A DNA stretch of 49,881 nt from a virus: positions 1 to 49,881 of IMG/VR virus record IMGVR_UViG_3300042346_001065, one strand, 5' to 3'. The notes under the pieces are model-generated. The model was not told the origin of the DNA. It saw nothing but the letters and a program-made list of their open reading frames with translations, and searched no databases. Position 1 is the first letter of the stretch. The number at the start of each line of letters is the position of its first letter. Shown here piece by piece: positions 6,558 to 15,502 of this stretch. The position numbers were made by a program, and so were the translations under genes.

Positions 6558-6773
6558 TCATCCCACCTCAAAAGTAACAACGTTCCACTTTAATTCTACC
6601 TGTTCCCCAATCCATTTGTCCATACACGAATTAACAAAAACTTGATAATCTCCCCTAGAATTTAGCCAAAGTTTAGGGTATTTATCCTTCAATTCCTTAA
6701 TCGTGAAAATCTCCTCAGATGCCGTTACCTCCCTGTTGAGTGCTATTAACTTAATTATAGTAGAATTTTTCAT
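6558..6773 (-). CDS. small hypothetical protein
   Basis: 71 residues, MKNSTIIKLIALNREVT..., a mixed helical and strand composition with one Cys. It is tightly linked to the gene at 6155-6556 and lies 15 bases after the coiled-coil membrane protein gene. No motif recognised. Confidence 0.5.
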   Translation of the reverse strand: MKNSTIIKLIALNREVTASEEIFTIKELKDKYPKLWLNSRGDYQVFVNSCMDKWIGEQVELKWNVVTFEVG

Positions 6774-6788
6774 AATAAAAAGGATTCT

Positions 6789-7193
6789 TTATTGGTCAGG
6801 ATGGTGTTTAACACTTTTTTTAAACTTATTAATAACTGCAATAGCTTTTTTATATTCTAAATTCAACTTCTGATTTTTTTCTTGTAATTCAGCTATTTGA
6901 TTACTAATACTTGAATTACTCTGCTCTTGTAATATGGTTAACTTTTCCTTTAAGTTAATATTCTCGGTTTCGATTTTGCGAAGATTGGTTTCTCTGTATT
7001 CAATCTCCCTTTCAAGAGTCTTAATTTTCCCTTGAAGTTCCACAATTATTTTAGCATTTTTAATATCAAAAATTCGATTAATAGCAATCCCGATCACGCT
7101 ACTACCACTCAATAAAATACCAGTGAACCCCAGGACAGTTTGGACGGTTTGGTCTGGTGGTGTGGTTGTAGTAATCTGAAGAAAGGTCAACAT
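6789..7193 (-). CDS. membrane-anchored coiled-coil protein, possible lysis protein
   Basis: 134 residues: a hydrophobic segment at about 20-42 (VLGFTGILLSGSSVIGIAI) followed by a continuous coiled coil of E, K, I, L and N residues to about 120. One N-terminal membrane segment plus a long coiled coil is the layout of inner-membrane spanins and some holin-like proteins. It is the third of three consecutive membrane protein genes. The lysis role is inference from topology and position. Confidence 0.6.
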   Translation of the reverse strand: MLTFLQITTTTPPDQTVQTVLGFTGILLSGSSVIGIAINRIFDIKNAKIIVELQGKIKTLEREIEYRETNLRKIETENINLKEKLTILQEQSNSSISNQIAELQEKNQKLNLEYKKAIAVINKFKKSVKHHPDQ

Positions 7194-7194
7194 A

Positions 7195-7698
7195 TTAGGA
7201 CTTATAGGTATACTTTATAGATAACACAATTCCCACAAGAGTTGAGAAAAAATTTCCGCAAATTAAAGCAGAAATATTCCCGTTTTGTTCAATTCCTATG
7301 GCTCCAAAAAAACCGAGAACAAACAACACTGAAAGGATGTGGCAGATATTCAATAGCAAATAGCAAGCCACCCAAACCGGAGAACTAACGTAATGATTTT
7401 TTTTCAACTTATAAACAAATACCCAACAAATCACACCGCTAATCCCCACCCCCAACATAAAGGCGTTCAGGAAGTCGATGCTTTCGTTTACGAAATAAAT
7501 GGAAGTTTTTGGCGGGGTAAATATCACCCCAAAAAACCCCAATAAAATCATCACCAAGAAATGATGATTAAAAAACAATGCCTGACCGACATACTTAATC
7601 TTAAAAACTGGTTTACTGTTGTATCTCTCGTATTCAATCAACGTCGGGAAAGTCCTGTTTTTTTCTCTTTCTTTCCTTGAGTTTTTTGTTCCGTTCAT
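7195..7698 (-). CDS. multi-pass membrane protein
   Basis: Four hydrophobic stretches are visible: FLVMILLGFFGVIF, FMLGVGISGVICWVFVY, VACYLLLNICHILSVLFVLGFFG and a C-terminal one around FFSTLVGIVLSI. The N-terminus is basic. The ATG at 7698 overlaps the upstream gene by 65 bases; a TTG at 7641, next to the upstream stop, is a credible alternative start. No family recognised; possible holin partner or superinfection-exclusion protein. Confidence 0.55.
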   Translation of the reverse strand: MNGTKNSRKEREKNRTFPTLIEYERYNSKPVFKIKYVGQALFFNHHFLVMILLGFFGVIFTPPKTSIYFVNESIDFLNAFMLGVGISGVICWVFVYKLKKNHYVSSPVWVACYLLLNICHILSVLFVLGFFGAIGIEQNGNISALICGNFFSTLVGIVLSIKYTYKS

Positions 7699-7969
7699 AG
7701 TAATGCTCCCACACCAAAAACAACGATAGAAAACTGATAAAAACCTGAATAACTAAAGTCGAAACTTTGATATATCCAAATTTTTGATAGCCAAATTTAT
7801 TTAAACTATCAAATATCAGCATTATACCACTGTTAATCAATAGCGTTGAACTCAAGTATTTATTTAATTTTCTATCATCAAAAAATAAGAAGATGCCATT
7901 AACAATAGAAATTAGTCCGGCAAAAAATAGCAGGAGAATATAGCCAGAATTGTCGATTGTCAATGGCAT
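7634..7969 (-). CDS. small membrane protein
   Basis: 111 residues with three likely membrane helices (YILLLFFAGLISIVNGIFLFF, a middle one near SSTLLINSGIMLIF, and VIQVFISFLSLFLVW) and a strongly basic C-terminal tail (RNKKLKERKRKKQ). Three helices with a charged cytosolic tail resembles class I holins in topology, but no sequence family is recognised. It is first of three adjacent membrane genes. Confidence 0.55.
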   Translation of the reverse strand: MPLTIDNSGYILLLFFAGLISIVNGIFLFFDDRKLNKYLSSTLLINSGIMLIFDSLNKFGYQKFGYIKVSTLVIQVFISFLSLFLVWEHYYERNKKLKERKRKKQDFPDVD

Positions 7970-7973
7970 ATTG

Positions 7974-8288
7974 TTATTGTACTAACGGGTCGTTGTCCAT
8001 GGATTCAAGTGCGACTAATTCCGCGTCTAATTTTTCTTGATATTCCTTCTCAAAGGCATCAATGAAAATAGGGACAAAAGCCTCAATAGCATCGTGCAGC
8101 CCTGGATATTTAGCCAACGGAATCCTAATGATTCCGCTTTTATTCGTTGGGATTGTATGACCCGTTTCATCGTCAACCATGACGATTACATAACAGGCTT
8201 CAATATATTCCCTATTAACAATTCCAGTTTGAGGATTTGCAGTTTCAAACTGTTGACGATAGACAATTCTATGCTCTTGGTAACTCAT
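7974..8288 (-). CDS. hypothetical protein downstream of the tail fibre
   Basis: 104 residues, MSYQEHRIVYRQQFET..., with AGGAG before the ATG and three bases from the tail-fibre stop. The gene directly after a tail fibre is often a fibre assembly chaperone; the acidic, helical C-terminus (EYQEKLDAELVALESMDND) would fit, but no family is recognised. Confidence 0.55.
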   Translation of the reverse strand: MSYQEHRIVYRQQFETANPQTGIVNREYIEACYVIVMVDDETGHTIPTNKSGIIRIPLAKYPGLHDAIEAFVPIFIDAFEKEYQEKLDAELVALESMDNDPLVQ

Positions 8289-8290
8289 TT

Positions 8291-10318
8291 TTATGCTCCT
8301 ATTAATCCGTGAGTTGTCAAATCATCAATCAACGCTTTTACTCTTTCAGCTAATTGTGGAAGAGTTACCGTTGAAGTTGCAAAAGTTGTGCGAGTAGCGG
8401 TTCCCGTAGGGGCAGCCCATCCCGTTCTTCGGGCGGAAACAACTTGATTAGTCCCAACAACAAAAGACGTTGCTTTTGCCGACCCATTAACATCTAATTG
8501 TTGCGATGGGCTAATAGTACCAATTCCTACATTATCATTATCTAAAATAGTGAAGGGTATTGATTTAACAGCATTATTATTATAAGAGTAAATATGAAAA
8601 CCATTTTGCAAGCTCCCCCCCGCATTTGTTGATTTCATATTATAGAGAACGTATGAGGTGCTAAGTCCTGCTTCTGTTTTTCCAAGGTTACTGATTTCGA
8701 TAGCAGCTGTATACTCCAGACTTCGTAACCTTAAAGCACCCGTTACAATACCACCAGCCAAAGGAAGGTATGTGTCGGGAAGTCTGGCAGCACTCAAGGT
8801 TCCGGTTGAAATATTAGAAGCATTTAAACTGGTTAGTCCGGAGCCATTCCCGTTCAACGAACCAGCAAAAATCGCTCCCGTAATCCCCAAACTAGCTGCA
8901 CGAATCGCGCCTGTAGTGGTAGAAGTTGATTCTGCGGTACTATCAGTTGACACAACACCTCTAAGGTAAGTGTTGGTAATATTTGAATCACCAAGCGTAA
9001 CCGTGTTTGAGCCATTCCCTGTGGCGTTAAAACCGAAAACATTTTCATTGGTTGCATTTTGGGTTCCTTTTGTCGATGCACCTATAAAACAAGAGTTGCT
9101 TGATGCCGTGAGACCCGTTACACCATCGGCAATAAAACGCCCTGCACCAACTCCAAAACCTACCAAACTACTCCCTGTTGCATTGCTGAAAAGTGCACCA
9201 ACTCCAACGGCAGTTGAATTATTCCCTGTAGTGTTATTTTGTAAACTCCCAACACCAACGGCAGTCAAGTTGCTCCCACTGGTATTGACACGGAGCGAAT
9301 CCAAACCAACGGCAGTTAAACCATTCCCTGTGGTATTAGCTAAAAGCGAATTAACACCAACGGCAGTCAAATTAGCCCCTGTGGTATTAGCTAAAAGCGA
9401 ATTAACACCAAATGCGGAGCAGTTAGTACCTGTGGTATTGGCCTGGAGCGAATTAACACCAAATGCGGAGCAGTTAGTACCTGTGGTATTGGCCTGGAGC
9501 GAACTAGAACCAACAACCGTATTTGAACTTACCCCCCCTGCTCCCCTCCCAACAGGAATTAGATTATAGGAATTTGCGCTAACAGTATTTGCAAAAATCG
9601 CTCCAGTAATCCCTAAACTGGCTGCACGAATCGCGCCTGTAGTGGTACTGGTAGAAGCTGTTGCACTGGTTGAAACCAAGTCACCCGTTACTGTGCCTCC
9701 TGGCAAGGGTAGATAATTATTGTTATCAATCGAATAATTACCATCACCCGTTTTCTTTAAGAATCCCGCAGTATCAGCTAATGCTTGAATGGCAATTAAT
9801 TCATTTCCGATGCTGTTAGTTGAAACGGCTGTTATTTGTCCTTTCCCGTTGACAGTAACGACAGGAATTGAACCAGCACCGCCAAACGCACCAACATTAC
9901 TATTAACTGTTGCCAGAGTTATTGCGCTTGAAACATTAGCTGAACCATCAAAACTAACAGAATAAGTAGCATCCCCCGTCGTTGAAATTGTCCGGGCGTT
10001 TGTTAGTTTTAACGCCTCCCCCGCCGTTGCCGAGCTTGATATTTCAACATAAACAGAACCTGACCATCGGTAGGTTTTGTTAGTATCTTCGGTGACATAA
10101 ATTTTGCCAGCATCACCCGCAACCGGAAACGCTGCAAGGTTAGCAAAATTCAAGACATCATCAACATAGGATGGCAAAACCGATGCTGAAATTGTGCCAG
10201 ACGCGGCGTTAACAGCCGTTAAGATTGTGTTGCTAGAAGTTAATGATTTTGTGAAATTTGCCACCGTTGGATCGGTTTCAGCTGTAATCACATTCCTAAT
10301 TAATTGTCCAACGCCCAT
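8291..10318 (-). CDS. tail fibre protein with tandem repeats
   Basis: 675 residues. The N-terminal 60 likely attach to the tail. After a phage-fibre segment (GFLKKTGDGNYSIDNNNYL) come seven tandem 17-residue repeats of the form SLxxNTTGxxxTAVGVx, typical of trimeric beta-helical shafts or YadA-like heads. A block GAIRAASLGITGAIFA occurs before and after the repeats. The C-terminus (TGWAAPTGTATRTTF, then LPQLAERVKALIDDLTTHGLIGA) is a common fibre ending; no intramolecular chaperone domain is visible. It probably binds host surface polysaccharide. First of a leftward operon with 7974. Confidence 0.85.
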   Translation of the reverse strand: MGVGQLIRNVITAETDPTVANFTKSLTSSNTILTAVNAASGTISASVLPSYVDDVLNFANLAAFPVAGDAGKIYVTEDTNKTYRWSGSVYVEISSSATAGEALKLTNARTISTTGDATYSVSFDGSANVSSAITLATVNSNVGAFGGAGSIPVVTVNGKGQITAVSTNSIGNELIAIQALADTAGFLKKTGDGNYSIDNNNYLPLPGGTVTGDLVSTSATASTSTTTGAIRAASLGITGAIFANTVSANSYNLIPVGRGAGGVSSNTVVGSSSLQANTTGTNCSAFGVNSLQANTTGTNCSAFGVNSLLANTTGANLTAVGVNSLLANTTGNGLTAVGLDSLRVNTSGSNLTAVGVGSLQNNTTGNNSTAVGVGALFSNATGSSLVGFGVGAGRFIADGVTGLTASSNSCFIGASTKGTQNATNENVFGFNATGNGSNTVTLGDSNITNTYLRGVVSTDSTAESTSTTTGAIRAASLGITGAIFAGSLNGNGSGLTSLNASNISTGTLSAARLPDTYLPLAGGIVTGALRLRSLEYTAAIEISNLGKTEAGLSTSYVLYNMKSTNAGGSLQNGFHIYSYNNNAVKSIPFTILDNDNVGIGTISPSQQLDVNGSAKATSFVVGTNQVVSARRTGWAAPTGTATRTTFATSTVTLPQLAERVKALIDDLTTHGLIGA
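9397..9498 (-). repeat. exact 51-bp tandem duplication inside the tail fibre gene
   Basis: Two identical 51-bp units (9397-9447 and 9448-9498) encode two identical 17-residue shaft repeats with the unusual TNCSAFGVN ending. The neighbouring repeats are diverged copies of the same period, so the exact pair is a recent expansion by slippage or recombination. Change in repeat number would alter fibre length. Confidence 0.9.
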
Positions 10319-10807
10319 CTAAAACCCCCTTATTAGTTCAACGGATGCCCCTTCTGGAATAACGATTGTGATGGCGGGATGTCGCGCGGGTAAGCATGAC
10401 TCCAAATTCACAATGTCGTTTATTCCATTTGTTGCTGTTTTTGTCAGCCCATTAATTGCTACAGTTCCGGTTAAAACAGTCATATAAACATAACAACTAC
10501 CTGCGGGAATAGTTGTTGTGCCTGCTGTTAAAATCCTCCAATCTGCTGTTAAGTTGGTCGCGGGCAACTCAACCGGAATCCTGTTATTAGAAAGACTGGG
10601 AATCTTGGCGTTTACTGCTTCAAGGGTTGTTTCTTTAGCCAAGCCAGAGACATCTGTAGACCCCCCTCCCCCTCCCCCTACGCCTTCACTCGATATAGCA
10701 CGATAAACCTCCCAGTAGGGAAGTGTCTGTGCAGGGTGTTCCAGTGCTTCTATTTGCTCTCTAATTAAAGCAGCCGCATCCGCTTGTTGTGTACTAATAT
10801 CAGGCAT
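10319..10807 (-). CDS. probable virion structural protein
   Basis: 162 residues. A helical N-terminus (STQQADAAALIREQIEALEH) leads through a Gly6 linker to a beta-rich domain (LTAGTTTIPAGSCYVYMTVLTG, ITIVIPEGASVELIRGF). Its stop abuts the tail fibre start, so it is likely a baseplate or fibre connector. No family recognised. Confidence 0.6.
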   Translation of the reverse strand: MPDISTQQADAAALIREQIEALEHPAQTLPYWEVYRAISSEGVGGGGGGSTDVSGLAKETTLEAVNAKIPSLSNNRIPVELPATNLTADWRILTAGTTTIPAGSCYVYMTVLTGTVAINGLTKTATNGINDIVNLESCLPARHPAITIVIPEGASVELIRGF

Positions 10808-10936
10808 TTTTCATAAAAATAAGTATTTATAAATAATTTTAACCCCTCTTTTATTGATTGCATTTTCAATTTAAGAAATTCCCACAAGAAGTGTGATTAG
10901 CACTTGACATATAGCGGGTCGGAGTATTTCACGAAA

Positions 10937-12664
10937 TTATCCAAATACTAAAGCGTATTTTTTAGCTGAGTTTTCAATAAAACTCAAAATGTCAGAATCC
11001 ATCTCTAAAATCCCTTGGTGAGAGATGGATGTCACAGTGTTTGTATAATAATATGCGACTGTGATCAAATAACTCCCATTCGCAAAACCTGAAGTCCCAC
11101 TGATGGCAGTTACAGAGTCAATTACAGGGCTATACAATCCCAATTCTGAAACAGGAACAGTAGTTGCCACTCCGCCAGATCCAGTTAAAGTAATAGTTTG
11201 AGTCGCTTCGCCTAACTGCACTGGAGTGGTAAACTTATTCCCCCCTACCCAAATCCATATATCTGTAGCATTGAAGTTCCCTTTTGAATTTCCTGCTATG
11301 ACATCAAGATAGTCGGATCTGATATTTGTGGGATGCGTTAATTTAATCTGCAATTGTATTGAAGAGCTTAACGTTACATTCCCTGCCACAATTGCTTTTC
11401 CGCAACCGTTCAATGTCCCGACCTTAGCTCTTAATGTTTGACCCGACCCTAGCTCCGAAACTGCAAAACAAGTCCCATTCCCGTTAATAGCAACGATTTG
11501 ATTGGCAGTGTTGGCAACCAGCCCAAAGACACCACGCTCTCCCACACCAATAAATGATCTGCCATTTACTATTCCCGATCCTGATAAGGCGATCGCACTT
11601 AAACCCGTATCAGGGACAATCCGACGCAGATCCAACCCCGCACTAATCAAATTACCAATGATTGCAGCCACACCCGAATAATAGCCAACACGCTCCCCGA
11701 TTGATAGACTGACTTCTATCTGGGCATTCTCGGCTACTCTCCCCCCTAAACTTGCCACGTCAACCTGAATCTCCACAGCAACTAGATAGGCATATCCCGA
11801 TAGCAAATCTTTTTCTAAAATTAATCCCGAATTGTTGTTGGTATAAGTAATTCTTTGATTAATTCCCGTCATCTCCCCACCTCCAGAGGCGGAGGTATCC
11901 AGAGATCCATCGGTCAATTTGACGTATCCTAAAAATGTCAAATTGACCGCACCCGCACCAAAAAACAGATCAGTTAAGTCTGTATCCCCCCACGATATCC
12001 CTACTGATATGGATCTCCCCGCAAAATAGGGAGATGTCGTTTCGTTTCTTAGCCAAAATTTGACGGGCTCGGAATAACTTCTGTCAACTGCATAATCGGG
12101 ACGGATAATAATTTCTTTTTGCTCATCTGTGAACTCAGAAAGCAACCTATCACAGCCGTTTACCGAACGAGTTGATGTAACTAAGGTTTGGAATTCTTGG
12201 GGATAAACCCTCAGCCACTGACTGTCTTGCCATTCTCTGATTTCTCCCCATTCGTCAACGTAAACCCGCATCCCGTCAATTTTATTAACAGGGATTTGAG
12301 AGGTATTCGCTACGCTTTTTTGGGTAACGAAGTATTCATTTTTGTTAAGTGTTAGCGTCCCAGGTAAAGTATCTGAAGCTGAGTAAGCGGCTATAACATA
12401 AGCAGCTAAATAGGTATTTGTCGGGGAGAATGACAGCACATAGGAGACTGGATCATACCCATCACAATTACAGTCAGGCACAATTACAGTCACGCCTTGA
12501 CCTGTTGTTAAACTAATGGCTGTTGGTGGGGAATACAGGTTAAATCCTTGGCGGTTCCGCATCTGCCAATATAGAGATCCTGCTACCGAACCCGTTAGGC
12601 TTCCCGAAATTACCGAGACAACCGGAGCAGGAATTTGAGAGGGAATACCAGCGTAAGTCAGCAT
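10937..12664 (-). CDS. probable tail or baseplate structural protein
   Basis: 575 residues, rich in T, S, G and V with few charged residues, as expected for a beta-structured virion component. No signal peptide or transmembrane pattern. Visible Cys-containing loops include DCNCDGYDP and NGCGKAIV. It lies between the hub-like gene and the fibre genes. The 129 bases downstream (10808-10936) are AT-rich with no convincing gene. Exact role unknown. Confidence 0.65.
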   Translation of the reverse strand: MLTYAGIPSQIPAPVVSVISGSLTGSVAGSLYWQMRNRQGFNLYSPPTAISLTTGQGVTVIVPDCNCDGYDPVSYVLSFSPTNTYLAAYVIAAYSASDTLPGTLTLNKNEYFVTQKSVANTSQIPVNKIDGMRVYVDEWGEIREWQDSQWLRVYPQEFQTLVTSTRSVNGCDRLLSEFTDEQKEIIIRPDYAVDRSYSEPVKFWLRNETTSPYFAGRSISVGISWGDTDLTDLFFGAGAVNLTFLGYVKLTDGSLDTSASGGGEMTGINQRITYTNNNSGLILEKDLLSGYAYLVAVEIQVDVASLGGRVAENAQIEVSLSIGERVGYYSGVAAIIGNLISAGLDLRRIVPDTGLSAIALSGSGIVNGRSFIGVGERGVFGLVANTANQIVAINGNGTCFAVSELGSGQTLRAKVGTLNGCGKAIVAGNVTLSSSIQLQIKLTHPTNIRSDYLDVIAGNSKGNFNATDIWIWVGGNKFTTPVQLGEATQTITLTGSGGVATTVPVSELGLYSPVIDSVTAISGTSGFANGSYLITVAYYYTNTVTSISHQGILEMDSDILSFIENSAKKYALVFG

Positions 12665-12683
12665 ATTTTAACCTTGTACTCAT

Positions 12684-12890
12684 TTAACCTTGTACAACTT
12701 GCCATTTTCCATTGTGTTTAAAGGCGATCGCCTTACCAGTAACCACGCCTTTGGCTACAAAACTTTTACCCATCCCAGAGAATACAGATCCACTACTCCC
12801 TAGGGGGTAAGCCTTGCCAATTAACACTGATTTGTTACGACCATTTAATCTACTTAAAGTCTGAGATGCGATTTGATTTACCGTCGCCAT
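12684..12890 (-). CDS. small phage protein
   Basis: 68 residues, MATVNQIASQTLSRLNGRNK..., ending GKWQVVQG. It is basic and compact and its start lies 13 bases inside the end of the upstream small gene. Position between hub and baseplate genes suggests a structural accessory protein; no family recognised. Confidence 0.55.
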   Translation of the reverse strand: MATVNQIASQTLSRLNGRNKSVLIGKAYPLGSSGSVFSGMGKSFVAKGVVTGKAIAFKHNGKWQVVQG

Positions 12891-13051
12891 GCTACTGATT
12901 CCCTTAATGTTCTGGTTTGGTTTGTTGCTGTTACTGTTTTCCCTCTATATCTGCCCGTAATGGAACTTCCTGAAACATTCCAAGTTGGTTGTCCATCAGA
13001 TAATATTTTAAGTAATTTAGCTGCTAATTCTCTTTCTTTTGGGGATGACAT
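12878..13051 (-). CDS. small hypothetical protein (57 aa)
   Basis: ATG 13051 follows the hub-gene stop by two bases, has GGAG upstream, and reads MSSPKERELAAKLLKILSDG..., 57 residues. QPTWNVSGSSITGRYRGKTV suggests a small winged or beta element after a helix. It overlaps the next gene by 13 bases, typical of coupled phage genes. Function unknown. Confidence 0.6.
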   Translation of the reverse strand: MSSPKERELAAKLLKILSDGQPTWNVSGSSITGRYRGKTVTATNQTRTLRESVAWRR

Positions 13052-13053
13052 TC

Positions 13054-15498
13054 TTAATTTCTCCGACTGGGGACAGTTGGGGGCAAAACCCCTCCTAAAG
13101 TAATTATAGTGGCATTATTGTCTACTTTTGGATCTTCTCCTTGATTATTGTCCGAACCTTCGTTAGACGGGACGGTATCTTTTCTTGTCTCAACACGAAT
13201 AGAACGACTTTCCCACAATCCCAGTGTCAACTTCGTGCCGTCCGTTTTGCAGATTGGATCTAATCCATAGGCATTTTGGCTTCCGTCATATTCCAGTGTG
13301 TAGGAAGCCGATAAGACTCTAAATCTCCCCCGAAATCTATCCCCACTGAAAGTGCAAAAATCTCCCCCTTCAATGTTCGGGAAGTGCCAGCTAACTGTCC
13401 GGGTTTCTTGGGTACTTTGAAGGGTGTTAATTGTAAGTTGAGTTTTGGCAGCTTTTTCTGCTTGACTAAGTGTAGAGGCAGCCCCAAAATTTAGACTTTC
13501 TCCCCCTTCTGATGCCCACTCAGGGATTGAATCAGAATAGACAAAGTATCGTTTTGTAACCCTACTTGTTATAACCCTACTTAGTGGCGGTTTTGGTTGT
13601 TGTTGCTCCCATGTTGTTTTCCTGTATTGAGCTTCTGGTGGCCTCCCTTGGATCTCTCGATATCGAATATTCTCAACCCCATCAACAAACCCTGCTCCCG
13701 ATGCGGTTAATTCCACTATCTTCTCGGTTGAATATTCGTCGTTCTTTTTAGTCCAAATTGATTGATAATAGCTCTCCTCACCCGCCACCAAAGCGGGGAG
13801 GGGATCTTCTTCGGTTGAGTCAGGGTGAGCCATTGTTGCAATCGAAGACGCTTGCCTAGATTCTGTCCACACCAGCATTGGCTCTACAAAATCCATGTCG
13901 GCAGTAATTAAGCCCACTTTCAACCTTTGATTAGAACCCTCTCTTGGGGGTGTAACTTTTGAGAACATCATTCGCTGCATCTGCTCGTCCATTTCATCCC
14001 AAAAAACCCACTCAATGCTGTAGGGAACTGCATCCTGTTCATAGTCTGCGCGCATTGATTTTAGATAAAACTTAGTTTCATCCCACCTGTTTATTCTTTG
14101 AAATTTAACTACTTTCCACCAAGGATCAGGGAGTAGCCTTCCTGTCTTGACCAGCCCCCACTGTAGTCTTTCTTGACCTGGTGGGCCAACATAAACCCAT
14201 CCCGGTATCATTTCTTCTATCATTCCCTCCCCACCAACAAAAATCATCTCACGGGTATCGGTGTCTCCTCCTATTTCTTCTTGTTGAAATCGGCTTAATT
14301 TCCATCCAGACGTGACAATACTTGTTAAATATTTAGCCTTTGAAGCCTTAAACTTAATCCCATCAAACCCCACACTTTCTACATAATCTTCATAATCTGG
14401 ATGCACAACTAATTCATACTTTATTTCTTGTGTGTTTTGAGGTTTAGCAAGTGTGTAAATCGGTGAAACCACCTCCTGATAATAATAACGAGTTTCCTGA
14501 TATTCGATTAGCTTCCAGAAGTTTGCCGGATTATAAATTATCAATCCATCGGGCGTTTCCACAAAATCTTTTAAATAATAAGCAAATCCCCACGTCTCGA
14601 TAACCTCTCTGTCTGTTTGCCCGTCAATTGTATAAGTTGTTCTCCTGACTTTCTTGGGGCCGGATTGGTCTAAGTTGCTATCTAAACTCCTTAAAATAGT
14701 TGTTCCTTTTGGTGGGTTTGTTACGTCTTGGTCGTATTCATATTCGGTTTTAAGTTCAGGTTCTTTTTCCTCGAATTCGGGAGGTGAATTTGGGTCAACT
14801 TGCTCTTTGTTACTTTCCCTTGGAGTCCATGTCAACGCGGCTCCATTGTAATAGGGTGCGACTCCTAACTGGTTAGATCCGTCCGCTATTTGTTCTCCCC
14901 AACTAAAACTATAAGAAGAGCCAGAATTGATATTCTTCAATCCGACAAACTGCCCATAATGGACGTAACAGCCTTGTACTAAGGCATATTCCCCAAGTAC
15001 GTCATCCAGGGAAATCATAGAGTCTTCGCCAACTTCATCAATGAAGATGTTAAACCCACCAGACAAATTGACCCCCGCCTTGGATGCCAACCGACTCGCC
15101 GATAATGTCCCCGTGGCAATATTAACCAAAGGCTTGATTTTCACCGACCGTGAACAGTAAACCTTCCACCATCCTTCTAGGTTGATTGAGACAGTATAAA
15201 CATTTATTTTCTGGGTTCCTTTATATAAATATCCAGTTCTTTCGTAGCCATAACCGCCATCGGGAGCAACTCTAAATGGAATCCCATCTATGGTGATTCT
15301 TGTATTCCTTGAAGGATCATAAACCTGCTCGTAACTGCTAATATCTTCTTCTGTAATCCCTTCATAGGTAATTGAGGCACTGGGATGATCTTGGAAACTT
15401 TTTGTAACAGTTAATGATCCCAGTTTTATCGGAACTGGAAGGTCAGGGGGATTTTTGACAATATTACTTTTAAATAATGGACGGGAAACAATAGGCAT
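13054..15498 (-). CDS. tail hub / tail-tip protein
   Basis: 814 residues. The N-terminal section (KLGSLTVTKSFQDHPSASI, ITEEDISSYEQVYDPSRNTRITIDGIPFRV) and the domain ending ETRTVSWHFPNIEGGDFCTF, FRGRFRVLSASYTLEYDG resemble baseplate hub or late-control-D type tail proteins, with long insertions in the middle. The C-terminus is an acidic, flexible tail. It is the largest gene of the leftward tail block and lies upstream of the fibre genes, fitting a hub at the end of the tail tube. The family match is by pattern only. Confidence 0.65.
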   Translation of the reverse strand: MPIVSRPLFKSNIVKNPPDLPVPIKLGSLTVTKSFQDHPSASITYEGITEEDISSYEQVYDPSRNTRITIDGIPFRVAPDGGYGYERTGYLYKGTQKINVYTVSINLEGWWKVYCSRSVKIKPLVNIATGTLSASRLASKAGVNLSGGFNIFIDEVGEDSMISLDDVLGEYALVQGCYVHYGQFVGLKNINSGSSYSFSWGEQIADGSNQLGVAPYYNGAALTWTPRESNKEQVDPNSPPEFEEKEPELKTEYEYDQDVTNPPKGTTILRSLDSNLDQSGPKKVRRTTYTIDGQTDREVIETWGFAYYLKDFVETPDGLIIYNPANFWKLIEYQETRYYYQEVVSPIYTLAKPQNTQEIKYELVVHPDYEDYVESVGFDGIKFKASKAKYLTSIVTSGWKLSRFQQEEIGGDTDTREMIFVGGEGMIEEMIPGWVYVGPPGQERLQWGLVKTGRLLPDPWWKVVKFQRINRWDETKFYLKSMRADYEQDAVPYSIEWVFWDEMDEQMQRMMFSKVTPPREGSNQRLKVGLITADMDFVEPMLVWTESRQASSIATMAHPDSTEEDPLPALVAGEESYYQSIWTKKNDEYSTEKIVELTASGAGFVDGVENIRYREIQGRPPEAQYRKTTWEQQQPKPPLSRVITSRVTKRYFVYSDSIPEWASEGGESLNFGAASTLSQAEKAAKTQLTINTLQSTQETRTVSWHFPNIEGGDFCTFSGDRFRGRFRVLSASYTLEYDGSQNAYGLDPICKTDGTKLTLGLWESRSIRVETRKDTVPSNEGSDNNQGEDPKVDNNATIITLGGVLPPTVPSRRN

Positions 15499-15502
15499 AA
15501 TA

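Noticed and set aside
8970-9569. A 199-codon rightward gene opposite the tail fibre
   Set aside because: It is the antisense shadow of the tandem repeats; its own repeats merely mirror the 51-bp period, and it has no ribosome site.
8291-10318. A diversity-generating retroelement acting on the tail fibre
   Set aside because: No reverse transcriptase and no template/variable repeat pair with adenine-biased changes is seen; the repeats are ordinary tandem shaft units.
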